This document shows, one piece after another, positions 14,164 to 21,717 of a stretch of 40,413 nt of DNA. Position 1 is the first letter of the stretch; the number at the start of each line of letters is the position of its first letter. The stretch spans positions 1 through 40,413 of the forward strand of contig VBKE01000010.1 in the NCBI GenBank assembly GCA_005879605.1. Direction: 5' to 3'. This DNA comes from Deltaproteobacteria bacterium. Lineage in GTDB: Bacteria; Desulfobacterota; Binatia; UBA9968. Under the pieces are notes generated by a model, which saw only the letters and a list, made by a program, of their open reading frames with translations, was not told the DNA's origin and ran no database searches. A program made the position numbers and the translations under genes.

Positions 14164-15560
14164 GGCACGATGAGGTCGACGATCTTGTATAGTTGATTGA
14201 GGTTCCGACATTCCTCGGCGACGTCGCAACAGGGCGCGTAGCGCGGCATCTCGCTGTCGCCCACGCCCCAGGTCATTCGATTCTCGGGATTCAACCAGAT
14301 GAGTTGCTTCGCTTTCTGTTGAATTTCCTTCAGCACCCACTCATTGGACCGGTTGTAGTTGTTTCGCCCGTCGCCGATGATTAAAAGGGTGGTCTTGCCG
14401 GTGACCGCGGAAAAATAGTTTTTGTAAAATTTCTCAAACGCGCGGCCGAAATTCGAGTGCGTAAAAACGTCAATCACGTCGCCCTTGAGCGCGGTCTCCA
14501 CCGCGTGATGGATCTCGTTCTCTTCGAAAAGTTTGGTGACTTCAGCCAGGTCGCTGACGAAGACGAAGCTGCGAACTTTGGCGTAGAGAACCTGCACCGA
14601 GTAGACGAATTGTAACATGAAGCGGGAGGCGTTCAACACGGAGTCCGAAATATCGCACAGGATCATCACTTGAGGCTTGGTCTTTTTTCGGCGATCGATT
14701 TGGATCTGAAACGGCACGCCGCCATATTGAAGATTTTTGCGCAGGGTCTCCTTCACGTTAAAACGCCCGCGGGCGGCCTTCTTGCGGCGGACCGACAGCC
14801 GATTCTTAAGCCGCTGCGCAAGCCGCGTCACGGCGTCGTTCATGCGCCGGATGTCATCCTCGGTATAGAAAGCGAAGCTCTTGTCGGCGAGCGTGCTCCG
14901 GCGGTTATAATCGGTTGGCTCGACGCCGCGCTTTCGTTGCTCCTGTTGGATGATCTCCCGCAGCAGCCGGTTGAGGTCTCTCATCCGCTCGTCCAGGTAG
15001 CGCAGGAGGTTTTGCAAATCTTCGCCGTTACCGCTCGGCATTTGCAGCGTCGCTTTGAACCGGTCGATCTCGAACTGGACGCGATCCAGCTGCAATCGAG
15101 CGCCCATTGTCGTGTAGGGCGTGAAACGAAAACTCTCGGGCGCCTCCGCCTCTTGGCTCGCCGCTTCCCTCAACCAGCGCTCCAGTTCACCGCGGTTGCC
15201 GCTCAACAGGGCGCGGGTCAGCTCGGACCAATCCCCTTTCATCTCTTTTAATCGCCGCTGGATCTGTTCGAGCATCTGCTGAAACTGTTCCGGAGTAAGA
15301 CCCATTTTTTCCATGATGCGGCGATCGGCCGCGTCAATGGCTTGCCCGATGCCGAAAAAGTAAAAGTCAAAGAGTTCTTCAAAGGGCTTGAGATCGACGG
15401 AGCGCTTCACGAGAGTCGTCCGCAGGGCGTTGCGAAAGAGCAACGGGTCGACGACACCGACGAGCTGGAGCGCGCGGAACGCGTCCATGTTTTCAGACAA
15501 CGACACCCGCACACCGTTGCGCCTCAAGACGGTGGCGAATTCGACGATTCGATCTTCCAT
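14160..15560 (-). CDS. CoxE-like VWA domain protein
   Basis: The 466-residue protein has a charged helical N-terminal half and a C-terminal von Willebrand A domain. The metal-binding MIDAS motif DxSxS is at residues 303-307 (LCDISDSVLN) and a second acidic motif is in IIGDGRNNYNRS. This matches the PF05762 CoxE group, which works with a MoxR-type AAA+ ATPase to assemble or load cofactors into client proteins, for example the Mo/Cu carbon monoxide dehydrogenase. Here the MoxR gene is immediately upstream (23 bases) but no CO dehydrogenase genes adjoin, so the client is unknown. Its stop overlaps the miaB start in an ATGA. Confidence 0.88.
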   Translation of the reverse strand: MEDRIVEFATVLRRNGVRVSLSENMDAFRALQLVGVVDPLLFRNALRTTLVKRSVDLKPFEELFDFYFFGIGQAIDAADRRIMEKMGLTPEQFQQMLEQIQRRLKEMKGDWSELTRALLSGNRGELERWLREAASQEAEAPESFRFTPYTTMGARLQLDRVQFEIDRFKATLQMPSGNGEDLQNLLRYLDERMRDLNRLLREIIQQEQRKRGVEPTDYNRRSTLADKSFAFYTEDDIRRMNDAVTRLAQRLKNRLSVRRKKAARGRFNVKETLRKNLQYGGVPFQIQIDRRKKTKPQVMILCDISDSVLNASRFMLQFVYSVQVLYAKVRSFVFVSDLAEVTKLFEENEIHHAVETALKGDVIDVFTHSNFGRAFEKFYKNYFSAVTGKTTLLIIGDGRNNYNRSNEWVLKEIQQKAKQLIWLNPENRMTWGVGDSEMPRYAPCCDVAEECRNLNQLYKIVDLIVP

Positions 15561-15583
15561 TCTTTAACCGAGACCAATGAGAG

Positions 15584-16546
15584 TTAATGCAGGTGATCTT
15601 TATCGCTGCCGGTTGCCGTGGCGCCCAACCGCGACTTGCGTTCCGCCAGGTAAGATTTCAGTTCTTGGTGCGCTTTGCGGACATCCGCCTCGTATTTCAT
15701 GAGCGCCGAGAGCGTCTGGTCCACCAGCTCGCTGTCGAGTTGCTTGATGTTGAGAAGCGTCAGCGCCTTCACCCAGTCGAGGGTTTCACTGATACTGGGC
15801 GTCTTCTTCAGGTCCAGCTTGCGCACGCGATGCAGCAGCAGCACGACTTCTTTTGCCAGCTGATCCCCGACCCCGGGAACTTTGAGCTTGATGATCTCCA
15901 TTTCTCGCTCAGGGTCGGGAAAATCCAGATAGAGATGGAGGCAGCGCCGTTTCAGAGCATCGGACATCTCACGGCTGTTGTTGCTGGTCAATACGACGAG
16001 CGGAATGTGCTTCGCCTTGAGCGTGCCGATCTCGGGCACGGTGATCTGAAAATCGCTCAATACTTCCAGCAAAAAGGCCTCGAACTCCGCGTCCGACTTA
16101 TCCACCTCGTCGATGAGCAGAACGGATTGCTTTTCCGCCATGAGGGAGCGCAGCAGCGGCCGCGGCAGCAAGAAACGGTCGGAGAAGAAAATGCCGTCTT
16201 GCTTGGCGATGCATTCCACAGCCTCTTGAAGAGTTCGAGTCCCCTGTAAGACTTCGCCGATCTTATCTTTTAGAATTTGCGTGTAGAGAAGTTGCTTGGC
16301 GTACTCCCATTCGTAAAGCGCTTTGCCCTCGTCCAATCCTTCGTAGCACTGGAGCCTGATAAGCTCCATGCCCAATGCGCCTGCCAACACTTTGCCGAGC
16401 TCCGTTTTGCCGACACCGGCCGGTCCTTCGACCAAAATCGGCTTTTGCAGCATGGTGCCGAGATAAACCACTGTGGCGACATTTTTGTTGCAGATATATT
16501 CCTGCCTACCCAAGCCACTGACCACGTCATCTACTGACTGAAACAT
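15584..16546 (-). CDS. MoxR-family AAA+ ATPase
   Basis: The 320-residue protein has Walker A GPAGVGKT (residues 41-48), Walker B VLLIDEVD (142-149), a sensor-type SNNSREMSDALKRRC and a helical lid, in the arrangement of MoxR/CoxD ATPases. These act as chaperone-like motors together with VWA proteins. The frame is open to 16618, but the ATG at 16546 has GGAAAGGA at good distance and matches the family start. It is the first gene of a five-gene minus-strand operon (moxR, VWA, miaB, nuclease, TPR) and is divergent from the NRDE gene across 107 bases that must hold both promoters. Confidence 0.9.
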   Translation of the reverse strand: MFQSVDDVVSGLGRQEYICNKNVATVVYLGTMLQKPILVEGPAGVGKTELGKVLAGALGMELIRLQCYEGLDEGKALYEWEYAKQLLYTQILKDKIGEVLQGTRTLQEAVECIAKQDGIFFSDRFLLPRPLLRSLMAEKQSVLLIDEVDKSDAEFEAFLLEVLSDFQITVPEIGTLKAKHIPLVVLTSNNSREMSDALKRRCLHLYLDFPDPEREMEIIKLKVPGVGDQLAKEVVLLLHRVRKLDLKKTPSISETLDWVKALTLLNIKQLDSELVDQTLSALMKYEADVRKAHQELKSYLAERKSRLGATATGSDKDHLH

Positions 16547-16653
16547 AGAAATCCTTTCCAATATTTGGAAGCTAACATAATTGGTCGGGGACGACAAACA
16601 TGGGTTTTCGCTGGTCATTTGCAGAACATTATGGCTTTCTGTAAACCTTAACT

Positions 16654-17418
16654 GTGTGCACCTTGGCGCTTTATTTCCGGATGTTGGACGAATGTCCGTT
16701 GATCGTCGCCGCCAACCGTGACGAGCATTACGACCGCCCGTCGGCGGCGCCGGGTTTATATGGTTCGAATCCAGCCATCTTTGCCGGCAAGGATCTTCTG
16801 GCCGGGGGCACCTGGCTCGGGGTGAATGAATACGGTCTATTGGTCGGAATTCTCAACCGGAGATTAACCAGCGAGCGAGCTGTGCCAACCAACACGCGAT
16901 CACGCGGACTATTTTGTTTGGACCTGCTCGCGCTTCAGAGCGCCGCGGACGCACGTGAATTTGTCCAAGTACATCAAGCGAGTTACCAGCCCTTCACGGT
17001 TCTCTTCGCCGACTCACGCGAAGCCTGGGCCGCCTACAACGTCCAGAGGGAAATCAAAGGCCGTCGACTCGGCCGGGGATTGCACGTTTTCAGCAACACG
17101 ACTGAATATGACGCGCAATCGGAAAAACTGGATCGCGCCTATCGGCAGTTTTCTCAACTCACCGATGAGTTCCGATTGAACCCCTGCGACGGCGCATTTT
17201 GGATGCGCTCGCTTGCAAAGGTTCTCGGCGATCATACATTGAGCGACGGTTCCACTGATCCCCGAGACGCGATCTGTGTACACGGCGACATTTCAGGCAC
17301 GGTCTCCTCCAGCATCATCTTTTACGCGCAGTCCGAAAAACGATTCCACAGCTATTATAGCCCGGGGCCACCCTGCCGAACACCGTTCGGCGAAGCGCTT
17401 ACATTCGATGTGCGATGA
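16654..17418 (+). CDS. NRDE family protein (TANGO2-like)
   Basis: The 254-residue protein starts with Met-Cys-Thr-Leu and carries the family-defining Asn-Arg-Asp-Glu motif at residues 21-24 (IVAANRDEHYDRP), followed by LLAGGTWLGVNEYG. After removal of the initiator Met the exposed Cys would be the N-terminal nucleophile, as proposed for this NTN-hydrolase-like family. Human TANGO2 has been linked to heme and lipid or CoA handling; the bacterial function is unsettled. The start codon is GTG. Its stop overlaps the next gene's start in ATGA, so it is coupled to a Nudix hydrolase of the CoA-diphosphatase-like type, an association worth noting. Confidence 0.9.
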   Translation: MCTLALYFRMLDECPLIVAANRDEHYDRPSAAPGLYGSNPAIFAGKDLLAGGTWLGVNEYGLLVGILNRRLTSERAVPTNTRSRGLFCLDLLALQSAADAREFVQVHQASYQPFTVLFADSREAWAAYNVQREIKGRRLGRGLHVFSNTTEYDAQSEKLDRAYRQFSQLTDEFRLNPCDGAFWMRSLAKVLGDHTLSDGSTDPRDAICVHGDISGTVSSSIIFYAQSEKRFHSYYSPGPPCRTPFGEALTFDVR

Positions 17419-18134
17419 CTGAACGGCAAAAACCTCGACGCGCCGCTACGGTGATTCTCCTCCGGGACGCTGAGCCGCGAGGGTTGGAAGTGTTCCTCAC
17501 CCGCCGGCCCGATGATATGGCCTTTCTCGGCGGCATGTACTGTTTCCCCGGAGGAACGGTGAGAAAAGAAGACTGTTCGGCATCAATCCTGCGCCGTTGC
17601 CACGGGCTCACACCCAACGACGCACGGAAGATCGTCGGCGCTCACTTCGCGCCGAATGAAGCTTTGGGCTTCTGGATTGCGGCGATTAGAGAGCTTTTCG
17701 AAGAGGTAGGAATTCTCCTGGCCGTGAAGGAAAAAGGAGAACGTTGGGCGGCGGAACCAATTGACAAAACCGAACTCGCGAAGAAACATGCCGCCTTGCT
17801 CGAAAAGTCTTCGAGTTTCCAATCTCTTCTCGAAAGCGACGGATTGCTTTGCCACGCTTCAAACTTAGCCTACTTCTCCTACTGGCGAACACCCTCGCAG
17901 TTTTCGCTGCGCTTCGATACGCGGTTCTTTCTCGCCGCGCTGCCGGCCGATCAGTCTCCCCTGCCCGCTTCGCCCGAAGTCGCGCACAGCCTCTGGCTGA
18001 CTCCTGATCGGGCTTTGCACTTGTTTGCGAAGGATGAATTGCCGATGATCTTTCCGACATTCGCGTCCTTGCGGACCCTGGCCGATTTCGATTCGCAGGA
18101 GAGCGTGTTCAAAGAGTTTCGCCACGGCAAATAG
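17415..18134 (+). CDS. Nudix hydrolase, NUDT19-like
   Basis: The 239-residue protein begins with AATVILLRD and a GGMYCFPGGTV segment (residues 39-49). The catalytic RELFEEVG of the Nudix box is at residues 92-99, after an insertion of some 40 residues that splits the box. That split box and the long helical C-terminal part are typical of the NUDT19 group, whose mammalian member hydrolyses CoA and acyl-CoA to 4'-phosphopantetheine and ADP derivatives. Substrate here is inferred from the family only. It is translationally coupled to the upstream NRDE gene. Confidence 0.85.
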   Translation: MTERQKPRRAATVILLRDAEPRGLEVFLTRRPDDMAFLGGMYCFPGGTVRKEDCSASILRRCHGLTPNDARKIVGAHFAPNEALGFWIAAIRELFEEVGILLAVKEKGERWAAEPIDKTELAKKHAALLEKSSSFQSLLESDGLLCHASNLAYFSYWRTPSQFSLRFDTRFFLAALPADQSPLPASPEVAHSLWLTPDRALHLFAKDELPMIFPTFASLRTLADFDSQESVFKEFRHGK

Positions 18135-18566
18135 TCTCAACCATCGAGGGTTCGCTTACTCCGTGCGCGAACGCGATCCGACCTGGACGCTTTTCTCAAG
18201 AGAAACTTCGAACTCGCCCTGTCGCTCGTGCTGAAGCATTCAAGCAATCAAATGCCGCCGTTAAGACAATGGTGCAGCCTGAAGAAGGCTGGCACCTCTG
18301 GAAGTAAACCTTTTCGGTTTTTTCGTGGCGAGAACCGTCCGCTTACTAATTAAATTGGCAGTGCCGCTGCCAACATTTTTTTCGCTAAGTGGGTTGTATT
18401 GACCCTTTCCAGGGGCTAACGTATAAAAAATAGTCCGCGCTTGGGCGGTCCGTTTTTCTGATCCCTCTCTTCCCACAGTAACACCTCCAACCACTCATCG
18501 CCCTGTCGGAAATTGTTCTGTAGTCAGACAGACATTTACGAAAAATACAATTACAAGGAGGAGCGC
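18135..18566. other. Non-coding stretch with several hairpins
   Basis: No credible gene lies in these 432 bases. On the plus strand 18271-18296 can form a nine-pair stem with one bulge (GGTGCAGCC / GGCTGGCACC). This is followed at 18306-18320 by a weak terminator-like hairpin (AAACC / GGTTT, then T-rich), a small GGCAG/CTGCC hairpin at 18357-18371, and a CCGC/GCGG hairpin before TTTTT at 18435-18457. It could be the terminator region of the Nudix operon, a leader of the slyD-like gene or a small RNA; I match it to no known RNA family. Confidence 0.4.
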
Positions 18567-19001
18567 ATGATCAAAAATGGTTCCGTCGTTAGTTTTGAAT
18601 ATACCGTCTCGGATGACAACGGAAACGTCCTTCAATCGAACAGGGGAAAATCACCAGTTACTTATACTCACGGGCGAGAGGAAATTGTCCCCGGCTTAGA
18701 AAGGGGCCTCGCCGGGATGGAGGTTAATGAGACGAAAAATATTCGGCTTCAGCCGCAAGAAGCCTACGGGCAGGTGAATCCTGAGGCTTTCACGGAAGTG
18801 CCAAAGGAACAGGTTCCGGTTAGCGGGCTGCAAGTGGGGACCATACTGAGTGCCCGGGGGTCGCAGGGCGAAGATGTTTCCATTCGCGTGCACGAGATCC
18901 GTAAAGAAACCGTGATTCTCGATCTCAATCATCCCCTGGCGGGAAAAAACTTGACCTTTGATGTTAAGGTGCTGGACATCCAGTCCGGCGAGACGGAATA
19001 G
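18567..19001 (+). CDS. FKBP-type peptidyl-prolyl isomerase, SlyD-like
   Basis: The 144-residue protein has the FKBP core split by an insert-in-flap domain: VSFEYTVSDDNGNVL, then HGREEIVPGLERGLAGMEVN, the flap domain at about 65-115, and the SlyD-type ending LDLNHPLAGKNLTFDVKVLD. SlyD-type enzymes catalyse proline isomerisation and act as chaperones. The metal-binding histidine-rich tail of E. coli SlyD is missing, so a nickel role is unlikely. The ATG at 18567 follows AAGGAGG; the frame is open to 18513 but without a good start. It is convergent with the small membrane-protein gene at 19115. Confidence 0.92.
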   Translation: MIKNGSVVSFEYTVSDDNGNVLQSNRGKSPVTYTHGREEIVPGLERGLAGMEVNETKNIRLQPQEAYGQVNPEAFTEVPKEQVPVSGLQVGTILSARGSQGEDVSIRVHEIRKETVILDLNHPLAGKNLTFDVKVLDIQSGETE

Positions 19002-19114
19002 CGCCAGCTCGCTTGTTCCTAACGGTCATGCAAAGCTAGTCCGCGCGTCGGTTTAAATTAAAAGCGGGTTCAAACGATCCATCGTTCAAATTGAACTCGG
19101 CACCGATTTTACGG

Positions 19115-19375
19115 TCAACGCCGCTTGAGGATCTCCTCCAGTTTCTTCCGATCCTCCTCGAGGATCTTTTCCGGCGGAGGCTTTTCAGTTTGTTTGCTTG
19201 GCCTCTCAACCTGCGTGGACGGATTTGTCGCAGGCGTTTTTTTGCCGAAATTGTTGAAGTCTGTCCAGTTGAACCAGATGAGGAACGCAAGCGCCCAGAC
19301 GAACAGGGGAACAAAGACGAAGAGCAGGGCGGCTCGAAGCCATCCACTCTTCTTCTTTCGTCTTTTTTGCGCCAC
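19115..19375 (-). CDS. Small single-pass membrane protein
   Basis: The 86-residue product has a very basic N-terminus (AQKRRKKKSGWLR), one hydrophobic helix at about residues 13-36, and a charged, proline-containing tail that ends in a short coiled-coil-like helix (KILEEDRKKLEEILKRR). The start is a GTG with a weak ribosome binding site. It lies 24 bases after the glpX stop and so probably belongs to the homoserine/glpX operon. No family recognised and no function can be assigned. Confidence 0.6.
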   Translation of the reverse strand: MAQKRRKKKSGWLRAALLFVFVPLFVWALAFLIWFNWTDFNNFGKKTPATNPSTQVERPSKQTEKPPPEKILEEDRKKLEEILKRR

Positions 19376-19399
19376 GATGCCGAAACGAAACGGAAGGCT

Positions 19400-20350
19400 T
19401 TAGTAATTAGGCTTGTGCTCGAAGTAATGCGTCGCGTTGATGATGCGGATCGTGCGGCTCTTCGAGCGCATGACCACGGACTGCGTCGTCGCTCCTCCCG
19501 GGAAAAAGTGAACGCCTCTCAAGTAGTCCCCGTCGGTCACGCCGGTGGCGGCGAACGTCACGTCGCCTCTCGCCAATTCCTCGATTTTGAACTTCTTATT
19601 GATATCCCTGACGCCCATCTTCTTGGCCCGTTCGATTTCGCTCTCGTTGCGCGGTTTGAGCCGGCCTTGGAATTCCCCGCCGACGCAGCGAAGGGCCGCC
19701 GCGGCCAAAACGCCTTCGGGCGCGCCTCCGATACCGAGCAGCAGATCGATACCGGTTTCCGGCTTGGTCGTCGCGATCGCGGCAGAGACATCGCCGTCGC
19801 CGATCAAGCGAATGCGCGCGCCTGCCTGGCGAACTTCCTTTATGATCTGTTCGTGTCGCGGACGGGCGAGAATGATCACCGTCAGATCTTCAACGTTGCA
19901 CCGTCGCGCTTCGGCGAGGGCATGAAGATTTTGCGTCGGAGTCTTGTCCAGATCGACGACGTCCTTGCCGGCGGGGCCGACGGCGATCTTTTCCATGTAG
20001 GTGTCCGGACAATGAAGTAAATTACCGCCATCCGCCATGGCGATGACGGCCAAAGCGTTGGGCGCCCCTGTAGCGCAGATAGTCGTTCCCTCCAGAGGGT
20101 CGAGCGCGATATCCACCTTGGGGCCGCCGCAGCCCACTTTTTCGCCGATGTAGAGCATGGGCGCCTCGTCGCGTTCGCCTTCGCCGATCACCACGGTGCC
20201 GTCGATAGCCAGAGCGTCGAAGGCCTTGCGCATGGCGTCCACGGCGGCTTGATCCGCGGCTGTTTCGTCGCCACGGCCCGTGAGGCGGGCGCAACTCAAC
20301 GCCGCTGCTTCCGTAACTCGAACGGCTTCCAAAGCTAGATTTCGGTCCAT
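19400..20350 (-). CDS. glpX: Class II fructose-1,6-bisphosphatase
   Basis: The 316-residue protein has the GlpX metal and phosphate motifs: VVIGEGERDEAPML (residues 53-65), LDPLEGTT (83-90) and LIGDGDVSAAI, and has normal family length. It removes the 1-phosphate of fructose 1,6-bisphosphate in gluconeogenesis, using a divalent metal. The ATG at 20350 lies inside the end of the upstream phosphoglycerate-mutase-type gene (16-base overlap), so expression is tied to that operon. Some GlpX proteins also act on sedoheptulose bisphosphate; this cannot be judged here. Confidence 0.95.
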   Translation of the reverse strand: MDRNLALEAVRVTEAAALSCARLTGRGDETAADQAAVDAMRKAFDALAIDGTVVIGEGERDEAPMLYIGEKVGCGGPKVDIALDPLEGTTICATGAPNALAVIAMADGGNLLHCPDTYMEKIAVGPAGKDVVDLDKTPTQNLHALAEARRCNVEDLTVIILARPRHEQIIKEVRQAGARIRLIGDGDVSAAIATTKPETGIDLLLGIGGAPEGVLAAAALRCVGGEFQGRLKPRNESEIERAKKMGVRDINKKFKIEELARGDVTFAATGVTDGDYLRGVHFFPGGATTQSVVMRSKSRTIRIINATHYFEHKPNY

Positions 20351-21555
20351 GTTTGCCTCCCTTCTACGAGCGCCTCCATCAGCTTGAAGGCTTGCTTCGC
20401 GACGACGCCGGTTTTGACGGCGTCTTTTTCATTGTAACCCACAGAACCGTTATTGCGAGGCTCGGCGGCGGAAAAAAGCACGAACGGGACCGGTTCCGCG
20501 ACGTGAGTTTTGAGTGCGATGGCGGTCGGGTGGTCGGGCATCAACAAAACGCGCCAATCTTTTCTCTGCGCCATGCCTTTGAGTACGGTGCCGACGACCT
20601 TTTCGTCGAAGTCCTCGATGGCCTGAATTTTTTTCTCGACGTCGCCCATGTGGCCCGCTTCGTCGATCGCCTCGACGTGGATGAAAACGAAGTCGTTTTT
20701 TTCCAGCGAGGCGACGCCGTATTCGCCCTTGCCTCGGTAGTTGGTATCCAGGAAGCCGGTGATGCCCGGCACGTAAACGCGCTCCAGCCCCGCGCAGACG
20801 CCGAGGCCGTTAACGATATCAACGGCGGAGATAACGCCGCCCTTGATGCCGAAACGCCGGGTCAGAGACGGCAGCGCCGGCGCCTTCCCTTGTCCCCAGA
20901 GCCAAATGGTTGTCGCTTGTCGATGCCCCGCGGCTTGTCGTTTTTTATTCACCCGGTGATCCCCAAGGATCGGCTTCGACGCTTCCATCAGATCGAGCAG
21001 ACGATCCGCGCCGTCGCCGCTCGGCAGGTAGCCGGCGATCTTCTGATCCGTGATGTCATGCGGCGGCGTGGTGCGCATTTTTTCTTTGCCTTCACGCCAG
21101 ACCATGAGATGACGATAACTCACGCCGGAAAAGAACTCGATGCCGTTGCCGCCGAGCTCTTGGCCGAGATCGCGAATGATCTCGCCCGCCTCCTCGGTGG
21201 AGATGTGGCCCGAGGTAAAATCCTCCATGAAGCTCCCGTCGCCGCTTCCGCCGAGGGTTACCAAGTTGCAACGAAAAGCGATGTCCTTGGGACCCAGGGG
21301 CACCCCGATGCTGGCCGCTTCCAAAGGAGATCGGCCGGTATGATAGACCGCCGGATCGTAGCCCATGATGCTCATATTCCCGACATCGCTGCCGGGCGGA
21401 AAGCCGTCCGGAATCACGTGGGCGATACCGAATACGCCATGGACCGCAAGCCAATCCATGTTGGGTGTCCGTGCGGCTTCCAGCGGCGTTTTGCCTCCGA
21501 GAACGTCGAGAGGATAATCCGCCATGCCGTCGCCTTGAAGAATGATGTATTTCAC
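20335..21555 (-). CDS. Phosphoglycerate-mutase-superfamily protein, probable homoserine kinase
   Basis: The 406-residue protein belongs to the archaeal-type cofactor-independent phosphoglycerate mutase group (COG3635). Visible motifs are LQGDGMADYP with metal ligand Asp9, PPGSDVGNMSIMGYDP, HVEAIDEAGHMGD and the C-terminal MPDHPT. In bacteria one branch of this group is a replacement homoserine kinase, shown genetically in Bacteroides, and is typically encoded next to homoserine dehydrogenase, as here. No ThrB-type kinase is seen in the window. I therefore favour homoserine kinase over glycolytic mutase, while the neighbouring glpX keeps the glycolytic reading open. The start is GTG, overlapping the stop of a short upstream frame in GTGA; it overlaps glpX by 16 bases. 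Confidence 0.85.
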   Translation of the reverse strand: MKYIILQGDGMADYPLDVLGGKTPLEAARTPNMDWLAVHGVFGIAHVIPDGFPPGSDVGNMSIMGYDPAVYHTGRSPLEAASIGVPLGPKDIAFRCNLVTLGGSGDGSFMEDFTSGHISTEEAGEIIRDLGQELGGNGIEFFSGVSYRHLMVWREGKEKMRTTPPHDITDQKIAGYLPSGDGADRLLDLMEASKPILGDHRVNKKRQAAGHRQATTIWLWGQGKAPALPSLTRRFGIKGGVISAVDIVNGLGVCAGLERVYVPGITGFLDTNYRGKGEYGVASLEKNDFVFIHVEAIDEAGHMGDVEKKIQAIEDFDEKVVGTVLKGMAQRKDWRVLLMPDHPTAIALKTHVAEPVPFVLFSAAEPRNNGSVGYNEKDAVKTGVVAKQAFKLMEALVEGRQTWTEI

Positions 21556-21692
21556 TTTTCCAAATCCGCCCTAAAGAGTTCCTCTAAGTTTTTAAGACCA
21601 GGAACGACTCGCACCGGCTTTTCCGCCTGACGAATGGCGATGTCGGGGTCCTTGAGACCGTGTTTGCACGTGCGCGACTCCCGGCATTTCAG
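21552..21692 (-). CDS. Short coupled ORF without a standard start codon
   Basis: Between the homoserine dehydrogenase and the kinase-type gene a frame encodes about 46 residues of convincing protein (ESRTCKHGLKDPDIAIRQAE, then PVRVVPGLKNLEELF). It ends in a TGA overlapping the GTG start of the next gene. There is no ATG, GTG or TTG: the frame opens after a TAG at 21710-21708, and only CTG (21692) or ATA (21701) could start it, with no good ribosome binding site. Either it uses a rare start, has lost its start, or a base is wrong. No family recognised. Confidence 0.45.
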   Translation of the reverse strand: MKCRESRTCKHGLKDPDIAIRQAEKPVRVVPGLKNLEELFRADLEK

Positions 21693-21717
21693 CTTTCTTA
21701 TTGGAAGCTAATGCTGG

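Noticed and set aside
16762..16772. GGTTCGAATCC, resembling a tRNA T-loop
   Set aside because: It lies inside the NRDE coding sequence and no matching acceptor or anticodon arms surround it.
19091..20020. Plus-strand 309-codon open frame opposite glpX
   Set aside because: Antisense shadow; the minus-strand product is a full-length GlpX.
20353..21630. Plus-strand 425-codon open frame opposite the kinase-type gene
   Set aside because: It is fully antisense to a gene with clear family motifs, and its own translation shows no domain; GC-rich codon structure leaves the opposite frame open.
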